Assembly: GCA_900617975.1 (NCBI GenBank)
Contig: UZAE01001903.1
Span: forward strand, 1-11,086
Direction of reading: 5' to 3'
From: Rodentolepis nana
Lineage: Eukaryota > Platyhelminthes > Cestoda > Cyclophyllidea > Hymenolepididae
DNA: 11,086 nt
Within the stretch, counting starts at the first letter, position 1, and each line of letters starts with the position of its first letter. The notes beneath the pieces are model-generated. The model saw nothing but the letters and a program-made list of their open reading frames with translations. It did not search any database and had not been told where the DNA came from. The position numbers were made by a program, and so were the translations under genes. Shown here in pieces: positions 1 to 6,755 of this stretch.

Positions 1-77
1 GTTAATTGACTTTTTTGGCCATGTGAGTATTAGTTGCACAGGTTGCACCACGTGGAGGTAAGTCTATCGCACACAGC
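1..77 (-). mobile_element. SINE-like retroposon, copy 1 (5' end only)
   Basis: Read on the minus strand, this is the head of the same repeat found at 103, 3301, 3657, 6567 (minus) and 6685. It shares TGTGCGATAGACTTACC, then CCACGTGGTGCA, then a AAAAAAGTCAATTAAC block. The rest of the copy lies left of the window. It is the most diverged head: the leading GGGG is replaced by GCTG, and GGGCAAC by GTGCAAC. It sits head to head with copy 2, 25 bp away. Its own target-site duplication cannot be tested because its tail is outside the window. Confidence 0.9.
5..77 (-). ncRNA. HDV-like ribozyme, degenerate (copy 1)
   Basis: This is the 5' domain of copy 1, colinear with the ribozyme fold of the other copies. 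On the minus strand, P1 is 71-77, J1/2 68-70, P2 60-67, P3 57-59, loop 50-56 (UCCACGU), P3' 47-49, P1' 40-46 and P2' 5-12. Three internal P1 pairs are lost (GCUGUGU against GCAACCU), P2 has one mismatch, P4 no longer pairs and the J4/2 reads GGCC instead of GGC. I infer a dead relic. It is listed because the order of elements and the P3/loop are still clear. Confidence 0.6.
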
Positions 78-90
78 GGTGCCGAATTAT

Positions 91-102
91 AACATTTGAA
101 AT
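91..102. repeat. Target-site duplication, left (copy 2)
   Basis: AACATTTGAAAT here is repeated exactly at 428-439. The two copies bracket copy 2, and the next base (103) is the first G of the element and of its ribozyme. Confidence 0.9.
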
Positions 103-173
103 GGAGTGTGCGATAGACTTACCTCTACGTGGTGCACCCTGGGCAACGTATACTCATATGACAAAATGTCTAT
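103..173 (+). ncRNA. HDV-like self-cleaving ribozyme (copy 2)
   Basis: Predicted cleavage lies between 102 and 103. P1 is 103-109 (GGAGUGU) with 134-140 (GCACCCU), with an A×C mismatch at its third pair. J1/2 is GCG (110-112). P2 is 113-120 with 166-173, one mismatch. P3 is ACC (121-123) with GGU (131-133) around loop UCUACGU. Strand GGGCAAC is 141-147. P4 is GUAU (148-151) with AUAU (156-159). The catalytic-C position is 162, in GAC rather than GGC. The architecture matches the family, but the P1 and P2 mismatches and the L3 C-to-U change suggest weak or lost activity. The family is known to act in cis by self-scission to a 2',3'-cyclic phosphate and a 5'-OH. Confidence 0.8.
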
Positions 174-427
174 TAATCGGCAGTTGACTTCTGACTTCAA
201 ACTACCATCACCCCACCGTATGTCATATTCGACTACTTCCACAGTACTCAACTCACTTTTTTTCTATCTTTGTGTCTGTCTCTTTTGCATCTTTGAAACA
301 CTCTTCTGTTCCCCTCCCTTTTCGACTTTTTTTTCACTTTGATGTTTCTTCCCCTCTATGAAGCCTAAAGTCACATAAATGGCTAGTGATAACTACCAAG
401 ACGCCTGCCATTTGATATAAATAAATA
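103..427 (+). mobile_element. SINE-like retroposon, copy 2 (full length, ~325 bp)
   Basis: This full-length copy is bounded by a perfect 12-bp target-site duplication (91-102 and 428-439), the mark of target-primed reverse transcription. In order it has a ribozyme head (103-173), a body with GGCAGTTGACTTC and CAAACTACCATCACC, a pyrimidine-rich tract (about 230-355) containing TTTGTGTCTGTCTCTTTTGC, a 3' block GCCTGCCATTTGATAT, and a tail of ATAAATAAAT that holds an AATAAA motif. It has no tRNA-like A/B boxes, and internal T runs would stop Pol III, so a classical Pol III SINE is unlikely. The perfect duplication suggests a fairly recent insertion. The 78-codon ORF inside it is accidental: copies do not share a frame. 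The mobilising LINE is not in the window; an RTE-type partner is a guess from the tail. Confidence 0.9.
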
Positions 428-439
428 AACATTTGAAAT
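428..439. repeat. Target-site duplication, right (copy 2)
   Basis: Exact AACATTTGAAAT match to 91-102, directly after the ATAAATA tail of copy 2. Confidence 0.9.
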
Positions 440-1954
440 TTGAAACGAAGACTTTGATCAATTTTAATTAAAATCAAGCGGTTTTAATCATATGCCAGAC
501 AGTTTTCCAACGACTTTTAGCGGCTCAGAATAGTTAAAAGATCTATGTTTGTATATCTGTAAGTAAAAGTAGTAATACTAATACCTAACTATTTTTTCGA
601 AAAGTTTGTACAAAGATTTGGGCTGGATTTGCAGTATCAGGGTTTTCTGAAAATTCGCCCAGGGCGATTGAACGAAAAATGTCATTTCATGAAATAACCA
701 CTCGCTCAAATAAGAACCACAACAACTGGCAATTGATAAAGACAAAGGGGCGGTTGACTCACAAATCGAGTGATTGTCTCAATTATAGATAAATCATTTA
801 GGGTCGCAGTGAGTGATTAACTTCTCCAAGTTCTGCAGATGACGCACAAGTACGTATCCCTGTCGTTTGTCGAGGCTAGAAGAACAGTATTTAATGATAA
901 AAATGTTAATCTCTTTGTTCATTATAGAAAAACCGCAAAAAATCTAATTTTTTAAAAAGTAGCCCATAAGTTCTAGCACATTTTTTTCAGATTACTGTGA
1001 TATTTAAAGATAACATTTAATTAGCTAACAGTGAGGTTTTAATAAAAATATTTAATATGTGGAAACAGTAAAACACATGGCATGGCCTTTTCCTTATCAC
1101 TTCGAAGTCGACACACTTAAAAATTAAGAGTTTATCATCTCTTCTAATTACACGGCGTTTGCTTGGGGTCAAATCTAATCCCTATAAGTTATATTCTAAG
1201 TATTTTGAAATTTATCATTATTATTTTAACATTTTGAAAATTTCTCAAGATCGCCACATTTTCAAGCAATATAGAAAGCTTCTTGCGCCTCACATGAATC
1301 TTGAATTTTAGTCATTTTATCAGCAATTTATTTGAATGAATTATTTGAATCTGTAATTAGTAGCATGCCAGGCATATTGGTTCTGAAATGCTAATTTACT
1401 TTCTTTTCACAGTTTATAATTAAATTTAATTTCTTCAATAAAATAGATCTAATAATTAAATTTTTGCTTTGCAGTAGCGTCAACTTAGAAATTATTACTA
1501 AATTGCATCATCTTATTATTTGCTGGATATTTGAAGAAACAATTTTTTTGCTAAATGGATTATTTTCCGTGATCATTTACAATTCGAATAGATTGTAAAT
1601 GTTTTCAATTATCATTTGTGGAGTATTCGAAATAAAAATATATTTTATGGAGTTGGAAAATTAGCTTGTTCCAAAACAATTGGTGTTTATATACTATGCA
1701 GTCATGAAGAGAAGTATTCAAATTTCAAATGTGGACAGTTGAACCAATTAAAAAAATTAAATTAAGTTCTCCATTTATTTATTTTCTCGATGCTTAAAGT
1801 ATAGTGAATGAATAAATGTGCTTCAGGTTTTCCAATTATCCACTACTTGGACACTCTTTTGCTTGAAAAGTTGGTTTCCATGTCAGAAATCTAAGTAGCA
1901 ATTTCAATAAACTAATTATTCTGCTATTTTTTAACCAAAAATTAAAACAAGAGC
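440..1954. other. AT-rich unique sequence, no supported gene
   Basis: No ORF above chance length, RNA gene or transposon terminus was recognised on either strand. The stretch is strongly AT-rich with scattered homopolymer A/T runs. Its only notable structure is the hairpin at 1574-1601. It may be intergenic or intronic. Confidence 0.6.
1574..1601. repeat. Perfect 10-bp inverted repeat (hairpin)
   Basis: CATTTACAAT at 1574-1583 and its exact reverse complement ATTGTAAATG at 1592-1601 enclose an 8-nt loop. In sequence this AT-rich, about one such hairpin per window could occur by chance. Confidence 0.5.
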
Positions 1955-2015
1955 ATGACTTCCTTATTGCCTGACAGAAAGTTTGCTGACCACTTGAAGT
2001 GGGGGATTGAAGAAG
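1955..2015 (+). CDS. Candidate first coding exon (weak)
   Basis: An ATG at 1955 opens a 20-codon frame beginning MTSLLPDRKF and ending KWGIEE, followed by one extra base and a plausible 5' splice donor (AAG|GTAAAA at 2015/2016). An in-frame TAA lies just upstream at 1943-1945, so this ATG would be the start. The local base composition is less AT-rich than its surroundings. The one-base overhang would join in frame with the two-base start of the open region at 2461, making an Ala codon across a 445-bp GT-AG intron. I do not recognise the peptide, and phase agreement alone has a one-in-three chance. No promoter could be identified. Confidence 0.22.
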
Positions 2016-2460
2016 GTAAAAATTTTTTGTGAAATATGGCTTTACAATTTATTTTGTTACAATGTGTATCTAATTTTATATGCAAATATCCAAAATAAAT
2101 TGGAATGTAAATTAACAAAAAATGTACAGATTATTGGGTGATTTTGACTCTCTATCACCAGTAGGTACGTCACAAATCAAATCTAGAATTGCAAATGACT
2201 CATGTCTCCGTGACATTTTGGCCACACACCTTGCGTGTTAGTTTGAACTAACTGATTTCAGACAATATATTTTACAGTTTTTCCCGTTTAAAAGTTGTTC
2301 CCACACAAGGCATCAAATTTTGAAAGAAATGGAACTATGAAATATGGCAGATGAGATGTAATAGTTCAGTGAAATTCAGATATTCCTTCAAAGTTAACAA
2401 TTTTATCACCATTGGGTAATGTAATTAATCTATGGAATTAATTTTAAAGATCTTTAATAG

Positions 2461-2696
2461 CTGTTTATTTGACCTTTTCCGAAGCCATCTTTGGCCAATT
2501 TCAAGAAGGAATAAAGGGTATTTATTGGTCAATCGACTATTCATTTGTTTCTCTGAACACATTTGAAATAGGTGAAAATGATGTCTGCCATGTAGCCAGT
2601 ATCCTCTGTGACGGCTTCTCTACAGGTGGCCATGAAGACATAGATGTTAATGTGGAAATCCAATCAAGTAGAGACATCAGAGCTATTTTCACTTGA
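2461..2696 (+). CDS. Candidate terminal coding exon (weak)
   Basis: This open region follows a possible splice acceptor (TCTTTAATAG, AG at 2459-2460) and ends at TGA (2694-2696). From 2463 it encodes about 77 residues with mixed composition, including FSEAIFGQFQEG, CHVASILCDGFSTGGH and EDIDVNVEIQ. It is clearly richer in G+C than its flanks, which makes it the most exon-like stretch here. I see no known domain, signal peptide or membrane segment. Opposing evidence: the pyrimidine tract before the acceptor is short, one antisense frame is also open for about 48 codons, and an ORF of this length is not rare in the window. It could be a true exon, a decayed exon, or chance. Confidence 0.27.
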
Positions 2697-3289
2697 GTGA
2701 TAAAGAATATTCGAATTGGAAGGTTAATAGCAGTTATAAACGATTGTGGTGACTGATTTAACCGCTAAAGCTACTCAATTTCACCTTTTTTTTCAAAAAT
2801 CTATCAGCTGAAAAATGAAGTGCTAAAATCAAGGTTGAATAACATATGAAATCTAGTTAACCAATTAAAACGTGGATTTGAGAATAAATTTTACTCCTAT
2901 TTCAACCTTGACCTGGATTTAGGGTCCCTGTTGCGGCAATTTTAAAATGACTTCAAAGCAAAGATAGACGATGTTGCTTTTTAAACACTTTTAAGAATTT
3001 TATTTAGTATACGTAATTAACAATCCACTAACTGGAATATTATTAGCAAATTCAAATGAAATACCACATGAATTAGAAATAGATGCATTGAAAACTTTTA
3101 AAAATGAGCCAACTTCAAATATGCTGAACTAAGTGGTCGTGAATGAGCTGTAAAGTAGAAAATATGTATAGATAGTATTGCATGCAATCAGATGTGGGCC
3201 AGGTGTCTGATATTCTTTAGAATTTATAATACAGTATAATGAAATAATTAATCTCTTTTCACGTACTAAAGTCATATAAACTATGCCTA
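2697..3289. other. AT-rich unique sequence, no supported gene
   Basis: No coding signal was recognised. It holds an 11-bp inverted repeat (2829-2839 and 2901-2911). Its last 11 to 18 bases (3283-3300) form the insertion target of the copy 3/4 unit. Confidence 0.55.
2829..2911. repeat. 11-bp inverted repeat with 61-nt spacer
   Basis: TCAAGGTTGAA at 2829-2839 is the exact reverse complement of TTCAACCTTGA at 2901-2911. The long spacer makes a strong hairpin unlikely. Function unknown. Confidence 0.4.
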
Positions 3290-3300
3290 TTTCTTAGTAA
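3290..3300. repeat. Target-site duplication, left (copy 3/4 unit)
   Basis: TTTCTTAGTAA here is repeated exactly after copy 4 at 3956-3966. The next base, 3301, is the first G of copy 3. Confidence 0.85.
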
Positions 3301-3372
3301 GGGGTGTGCGATAGACTTACCTCCACGTGATGCAACCTGGACAACGTGTACTCATACGGCAATAAAGTACAT
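3301..3372 (+). ncRNA. HDV-like ribozyme, decayed (copy 3)
   Basis: P1 is 3301-3307 (GGGGUGU) with 3332-3338 (GCAACCU), one mismatch. J1/2 is GCG. P2 is 3311-3318 with 3365-3372, two mismatches. P3 is ACC with GAU, one mismatch, around an intact UCCACGU loop. The joining strand is GGACAAC. P4 is GUGU with AUAC (3346-3357). J4/2 is GGC with the catalytic-C position at 3360. Cleavage would fall at 3300/3301, exactly the insertion boundary. Several helices are damaged, so activity is doubtful. Confidence 0.72.
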
Positions 3373-3579
3373 AAACCGACAATTGATTCCTGACTTCAAA
3401 CTAACAGGACCCGACTCCATGTCATATCCAACCACTTACACCGTACTCACCTTACCCTACTCTCTACCTTTGTGTCTGTCTCTTTTGCATCTGTGAATAA
3501 CACTTCTGGTTCCCCTCTCGCAGTCATCTAAATGGCTAATTATGACTATCAAAAAGCCTGCCATTTGATATAAATAAAT
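3301..3579 (+). mobile_element. SINE-like retroposon, copy 3 (internal deletion)
   Basis: This copy starts GGGGTGTGCG directly after the left duplication and ends in GATATAAATAAAT. It is about 45 bp shorter than copy 2 because the segment normally between CCCCTC and GTCA-CTAAATGG (the GACTTTGATGTTCC part) is missing. A CCCTCT-like motif flanks the lost segment in other copies, so slippage or microhomology deletion is likely. The shared right duplication lies after copy 4, not after this copy, so copies 3 and 4 appear to be one insertion. Confidence 0.88.
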
Positions 3580-3656
3580 GCCTAGATATCCCCCTCCCTC
3601 CCAAAAACATCCTTTTTAATTACTCTTCCTCTTTGCAAATTTATTTTTTACATCTT
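3580..3656. other. 77-bp linker between copies 3 and 4
   Basis: Non-repeat sequence with a pyrimidine-rich part (TCCCCCTCCCTCCC) and T runs, lying inside the duplication-bounded insertion. It is probably flanking DNA of an older locus, carried along when a read-through transcript spanning two neighbouring copies was reverse transcribed. Its first bases complete ATGCCTA (3578-3584), which also occurs just before the left duplication (3283-3289). Confidence 0.5.
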
Positions 3657-3728
3657 GGGATGTGCGATAGACTTACCTCCACGTGGTACACCATGGGCAA
3701 CGTTTATTCATACGGCAAAAAAGTCAAT
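3657..3728 (+). ncRNA. HDV-like ribozyme, P1 damaged (copy 4)
   Basis: P1 is 3657-3663 (GGGAUGU) with 3688-3694 (ACACCAU): two mismatches, while the last pair has changed from U·G to U-A. J1/2 is GCG. P2 is 3667-3674 with 3721-3728, one mismatch. P3 is ACC/GGU around UCCACGU (3678-3684). GGGCAAC (3695-3701) and GGC (3714-3716, catalytic-C position 3716) are intact. P4 has one mismatch. A disabled ribozyme here fits the idea that an uncut two-copy RNA was inserted. Confidence 0.75.
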
Positions 3729-3955
3729 TAACCGGCAGTTGACTTCAAACTACCATCACCCCACTGTATGTCATAGTCCACCACTTCCACCTTTTCTCTG
3801 CCTCTGTGTCTGTCTCTTTTACAACTGTAAACCACTCTTCTATTCCCCACTCATCGACTTTCTGTGACTTTGACGTTCCTTCCCTCTGTGAAGCCCAAAG
3901 TGAGCTAAGGGGCTAATGATAACTATCAAAACGCCTGCCATTTGAAATAAATAAA
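3657..3955 (+). mobile_element. SINE-like retroposon, copy 4
   Basis: This near full-length copy starts GGGATGTGCG and ends CCATTTGAAATAAATAAA. It has small deletions: the second TGACTTC of the body and part of the CAGTACTCACC segment are gone. No duplication flanks this copy alone. The sequence after its tail, TTTCTTAGTAA, matches the left flank of copy 3, which ties the two copies into one event. An accidental 70-codon ORF (3655-3867) runs through it. Confidence 0.88.
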
Positions 3956-3966
3956 TTTCTTAGTAA
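3956..3966. repeat. Target-site duplication, right (copy 3/4 unit)
   Basis: TTTCTTAGTAA, an exact match to 3290-3300, directly after the AAATAAATAAA tail of copy 4. Confidence 0.85.
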
Positions 3967-6230
3967 ATTCGAATTAGGGGCCAACCTTTACATTTCTACG
4001 ACTTGCTTCTGCGTGACTTTTCTCCCTTCAACACCACTATTCTTATTGATCCATTTTCAATAAGAATTAACATGACAAAAGTAAGGGACTCGATGAGTTT
4101 TGATTGTTTGGGAGCATTAATCTTTAAATTTAGAGCGCTTTCAATGCCACCAAGTTAAAAGACTAGATCAATAATCCAAATCCGTCTAAAGCGAGGCACA
4201 TTTCTTATTGCATTTAATCCATATTTAAACTTATTAATAGCCGTTTTGTCGATTGAATTGGGGGTTAAAATTAGCATTATAGGTTTAGCGTTTTATTTTA
4301 ATTTTAAGATAAGCGGATCTTGCAGGATCAATCCGGATTAGTGAAGTAGTAGGGGAATCCTCAAACCCCCAGGATTCATATCCCTCATAACTCACTCAGT
4401 GAGGCTCTGTTTTAGGTAATTTTTCAGACAGGAGGTATTTGCATTAATAAGCAATTAACTAAATTCATAAATTCCTCCCACCTTCTGTGTTGTCAAAGTA
4501 TAAATTGATTCATCGTAACACCTCTTCAGTTTGTGTTTTGGCTTTTAGGAGTGACTCACAGACTTCATAATCCTCTTTCCTTTTCAAATCACTCGTACTT
4601 TTTTGTAATGCCAATTTGCAAAAATCAGTTCGTAAATGGCAACAATTGATTGGAAAAAGTCAAAAGTAATGCGGCTCCACTTAGAAATCATCACTTTAAT
4701 AATGCCTAATAAATTTAAAAAGGAAATCAGCCGAATTCGTCTCAATTAAAAGATTGGTGTCTTACTAGTAATGAAACAATGAAACAATATATGCATTTCC
4801 AATTTTCCAATCAATTTCGCTAAGTTTCATATTAAAGTCACTTTCTCGTAGTTCACTGCCGAATAAAATTAATGAAATATTTAATGTTTTGTATAAATTA
4901 TTGTTATTCTAATAATAAAAATTTAAATATTTCTTCTTATTAGGACACTGAGAAGTCAAATTGTTTCAAATAATTTTTCTGTCTAACCCTGACCTTGTCA
5001 TTACATGTAGACAGTAAAGAGGCAAAAAGTGCTCACTTTTTAACTCAAATAGTAGAAAAAAATTCTCAGCCAATCCATTAATTCCTTCTACTCATGTTTA
5101 TAAATTTGGGTAATGCTCTCTATAACTAAGATGTAATAAATCGATTTTAAATATGATTATGCAATTAAAACAAAAATAATCCCAAACATAACTTGTTTCC
5201 TTAAGAATTAATTTGATAAAGGAAGCAGTTGAGCATGAATACCAGTGAACATGCGAAATAATTACTCTGGTAGAAGGACACGAAATGTGGAACATCAAAA
5301 TGACGTAAGCAAAACTCTTAACTTTGATCATTTATTGCCACCTTAGTCACGTGTTGTCATTCCTAATGGAAATATAAAATGTCTGGATAATCGATATCAG
5401 GAAAATATGATGGGGTCTTTGCTCTACTATTGACATATTTTTCTTTCGTAGATGGTCATATGCTTTCCACCACATTGCGTCATATTTGGTACTTATTTTA
5501 TCATTTTTGTCTAAGATCTCTACTAAAATGTACAATTTTGACGATTTAAGAACAAATTCACTCTATTGGCTGCGGCAATTAATCGGGAATGCTAGAGTGC
5601 GTGATTTCTATCAACTCCGATTTTACCGGTTTTCCTTAAAGGAAAGGCAGATCACGAAAATGGCTCAATACGAACTCTGTACTAACAGCAATAATTCGTA
5701 TTGATTAAGGCAAATAATTAATTTTTAACGAAAATAGAAAGAAAACAGTAAACGCACTTAAAAGTTATCTTTTGTGAGTTTTACTTAGACGTATCCTCGA
5801 ACGTGCGTGTTGATGACATTTCTGCAAAGCCTTTTATGTTGTTTACGCGGTAAAACTTCAATCTTGTTTGGCAGATAGTAAATTAAAAAGAAATATATTT
5901 TGTTTTCAAGAACAACAGTCAATTTTGTTACTTACTAATGTAGATATTTTAAAAGTAAGGGCTATCTATTGAGCATTTTAATGGTTATGATAGAGCAAAG
6001 ACTCCCACATGAAAATTTACTTTCAGGAAAATTTTATTTCAAAATAAGGCAAAAGATAAGAGAAACACTTTCTTTTTACTTTTATGGAGTAAATTTTACT
6101 TGCGTTTTCTTTTATAATATTACAATTTCCAAAAAATGCAATTGAGTTTCATATGGGTCAAAGTTAACAAAAGGATCTTTGAATCAAATCTTTTCTCCTT
6201 AATGCTAAAATTTTAGCCTATTTGACGATG
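3967..6230. other. AT-rich unique sequence, no supported gene
   Basis: More than 2 kb without a convincing gene. The open frames at 5098-5331 (-), 5347-5535 (-) and 5486-5704 (+) are 62 to 77 codons, within chance expectation for three to four stops per 50 codons, and they overlap on opposite strands. The hairpin at 4039-4067 is the only clear structure. A slightly G+C-richer patch at about 4310-4400 (several GGAT and ATCC words) has no recognised function. Confidence 0.55.
4039..4067. repeat. Perfect 11-bp stem, 7-nt loop hairpin
   Basis: ATTCTTATTGA (4039-4049) and TCAATAAGAAT (4057-4067) are exact reverse complements around TCCATTT. The stem is AT-rich and ends cleanly at both sides. No T-tract or gene end is associated. 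It could be a relic of a small inverted-repeat element or chance. Confidence 0.5.
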
Positions 6231-6244
6231 CATATTGTCGAAAT
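6231..6244. repeat. Target-site duplication, left (copy 5)
   Basis: CATATTGTCGAAAT matches CATAATGCCGAAAT at 6568-6581 at 12 of 14 positions. It abuts the tail of the minus-strand copy 5. Confidence 0.75.
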
Positions 6245-6567
6245 TTATTTTATTTATATCAAATGGCAGACGTCTTGATGGATATCATTAGCCCTTTAGT
6301 TGACTTCAGGCTTCACAGAGGGGAAGGTACATCAAATTGAAAAAGTCGATAGGGGGGGGGAGCAGAAGAGTGTTTCAAAGATGTCAGAGACAAACACAAA
6401 GGTAGAACAAAGGTGAGGTGAGTACTGCGGAAATAGTCGAATATGGCATAGAGTGAGGTGATGGTAGTTTGAAGTGAGAGGTCAGCTACCAGTCAATAGA
6501 CTTTTTTGCCGTAAGAATATACGTTGCCCAGGGTGCACCACGTGAAGGTAAGTCTATCGCACACCCC
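6245..6567 (-). mobile_element. SINE-like retroposon, copy 5 (full length)
   Basis: A complete copy on the minus strand, with the tail (TTATTTTATTTATATC on the plus strand) at 6245 and the GGGGTGTGCG head ending at 6567. A 14-bp duplication with two mismatches flanks it, so it is older than copy 2 or hit by chance mutation. A run of nine G (6352-6360 on the plus strand) lies where other copies have only a few C in CCCCTC. The 3' GGCTAATGAT…ATCA stem is kept (6276-6287). It faces copy 6 head to head across 117 bp. Confidence 0.9.
6496..6567 (-). ncRNA. HDV-like self-cleaving ribozyme, best preserved (copy 5)
   Basis: On the minus strand: P1 GGGGUGU (6567-6561) with GCACCCU (6536-6530), 7 of 7 pairs counting a starting G·U and a closing U·G. 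J1/2 is GCG. P2 is AUAGACUU (6557-6550) with AAGUCUAU (6503-6496), 8 of 8. P3 is ACC with GGU around loop UUCACGU (6546-6540). Strand GGGCAAC is 6529-6523. P4 has three pairs, GUA/UAC. GGC then six A follow, with the catalytic-C position complementary to 6508. The only notable change is L3 UCC to UUC, which may weaken the P1.1 pairing. Cleavage would fall between 6568 and 6567, at the duplication boundary. Confidence 0.87.
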
Positions 6568-6581
6568 CATAATGCCGAAAT
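6568..6581. repeat. Target-site duplication, right (copy 5)
   Basis: CATAATGCCGAAAT, 12 of 14 identical to 6231-6244, directly next to the first base of copy 5. Confidence 0.75.
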
Positions 6582-6669
6582 AGTGTTGACACTTGCACAG
6601 CTAGTCACTTTGGTACTTACGGATCCTTCCTCAAGACACGTACTATAAATATTTAAATATTTGAATTCG

Positions 6670-6684
6670 ACTGATTAGCAAACA
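6670..6684. repeat. Target-site duplication, left (copy 6)
   Basis: ACTGATTAGCAAACA matches ACTTATTAACAAACA at 7012-7026 at 13 of 15 positions. The next base is the first G of copy 6. Confidence 0.78.
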
Positions 6685-6755
6685 GGGGTGTGCGAAAGAC
6701 TTACCTCCACGTGGTGCACCCTGGGTAACGTATACTCATACGCAAAAAAGTCTAT
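6685..6755 (+). ncRNA. HDV-like self-cleaving ribozyme, well preserved (copy 6)
   Basis: P1 GGGGUGU (6685-6691) with GCACCCU (6716-6722), 7 of 7 with the starting G·U. J1/2 is GCG. P2 is AAAGACUU (6695-6702) with AAGUCUAU (6748-6755), one mismatch near the P1 side. P3 is ACC (6703-6705) with GGU (6713-6715) around UCCACGU. The joining strand is GGGUAAC (6723-6729), one change. P4 is GUAU/AUAC (6730-6741), perfect. J4/2 is GC then A-rich, one G shorter than in other copies, with the catalytic-C position at 6743. Cleavage would fall at 6684/6685, the duplication boundary. Confidence 0.85.

Noticed and set aside
106..342. 78-codon ORF (and similar ones at 3655-3867, 6688-6885 and 10837-11040 minus)
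   Set aside because: All lie inside copies of the non-coding retroposon. They use different frames or strands in different copies, and deletions between copies break any shared frame.
103..427. tRNA-derived SINE promoter or tRNA gene
   Set aside because: No A/B-box pair with correct spacing on either strand. GGTCGAATATG on the minus strand of some copies is only a partial B-box lookalike.
381..430. Hammerhead ribozyme in the 3' part of the element (CTAATGA and GAAAC words)
   Set aside because: The core CTGATGA is not present, the GAAAC word is far away on the wrong side, and no three-helix fold could be drawn.
5486..5704. 72-codon ORF overlapping a 62-codon minus-strand ORF (5347-5535)
   Set aside because: The length is within chance expectation for this AT-rich sequence, no domain is recognisable, and opposite-strand frames overlap without splice or start support.
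71..6583. Shared TGCCGAAWTA next to the heads of copies 1 and 5, considered as part of a longer element
   Set aside because: In copy 5 this sequence is the target-site duplication (also present next to its tail), so it lies outside the element; the resemblance at copy 1 is chance.
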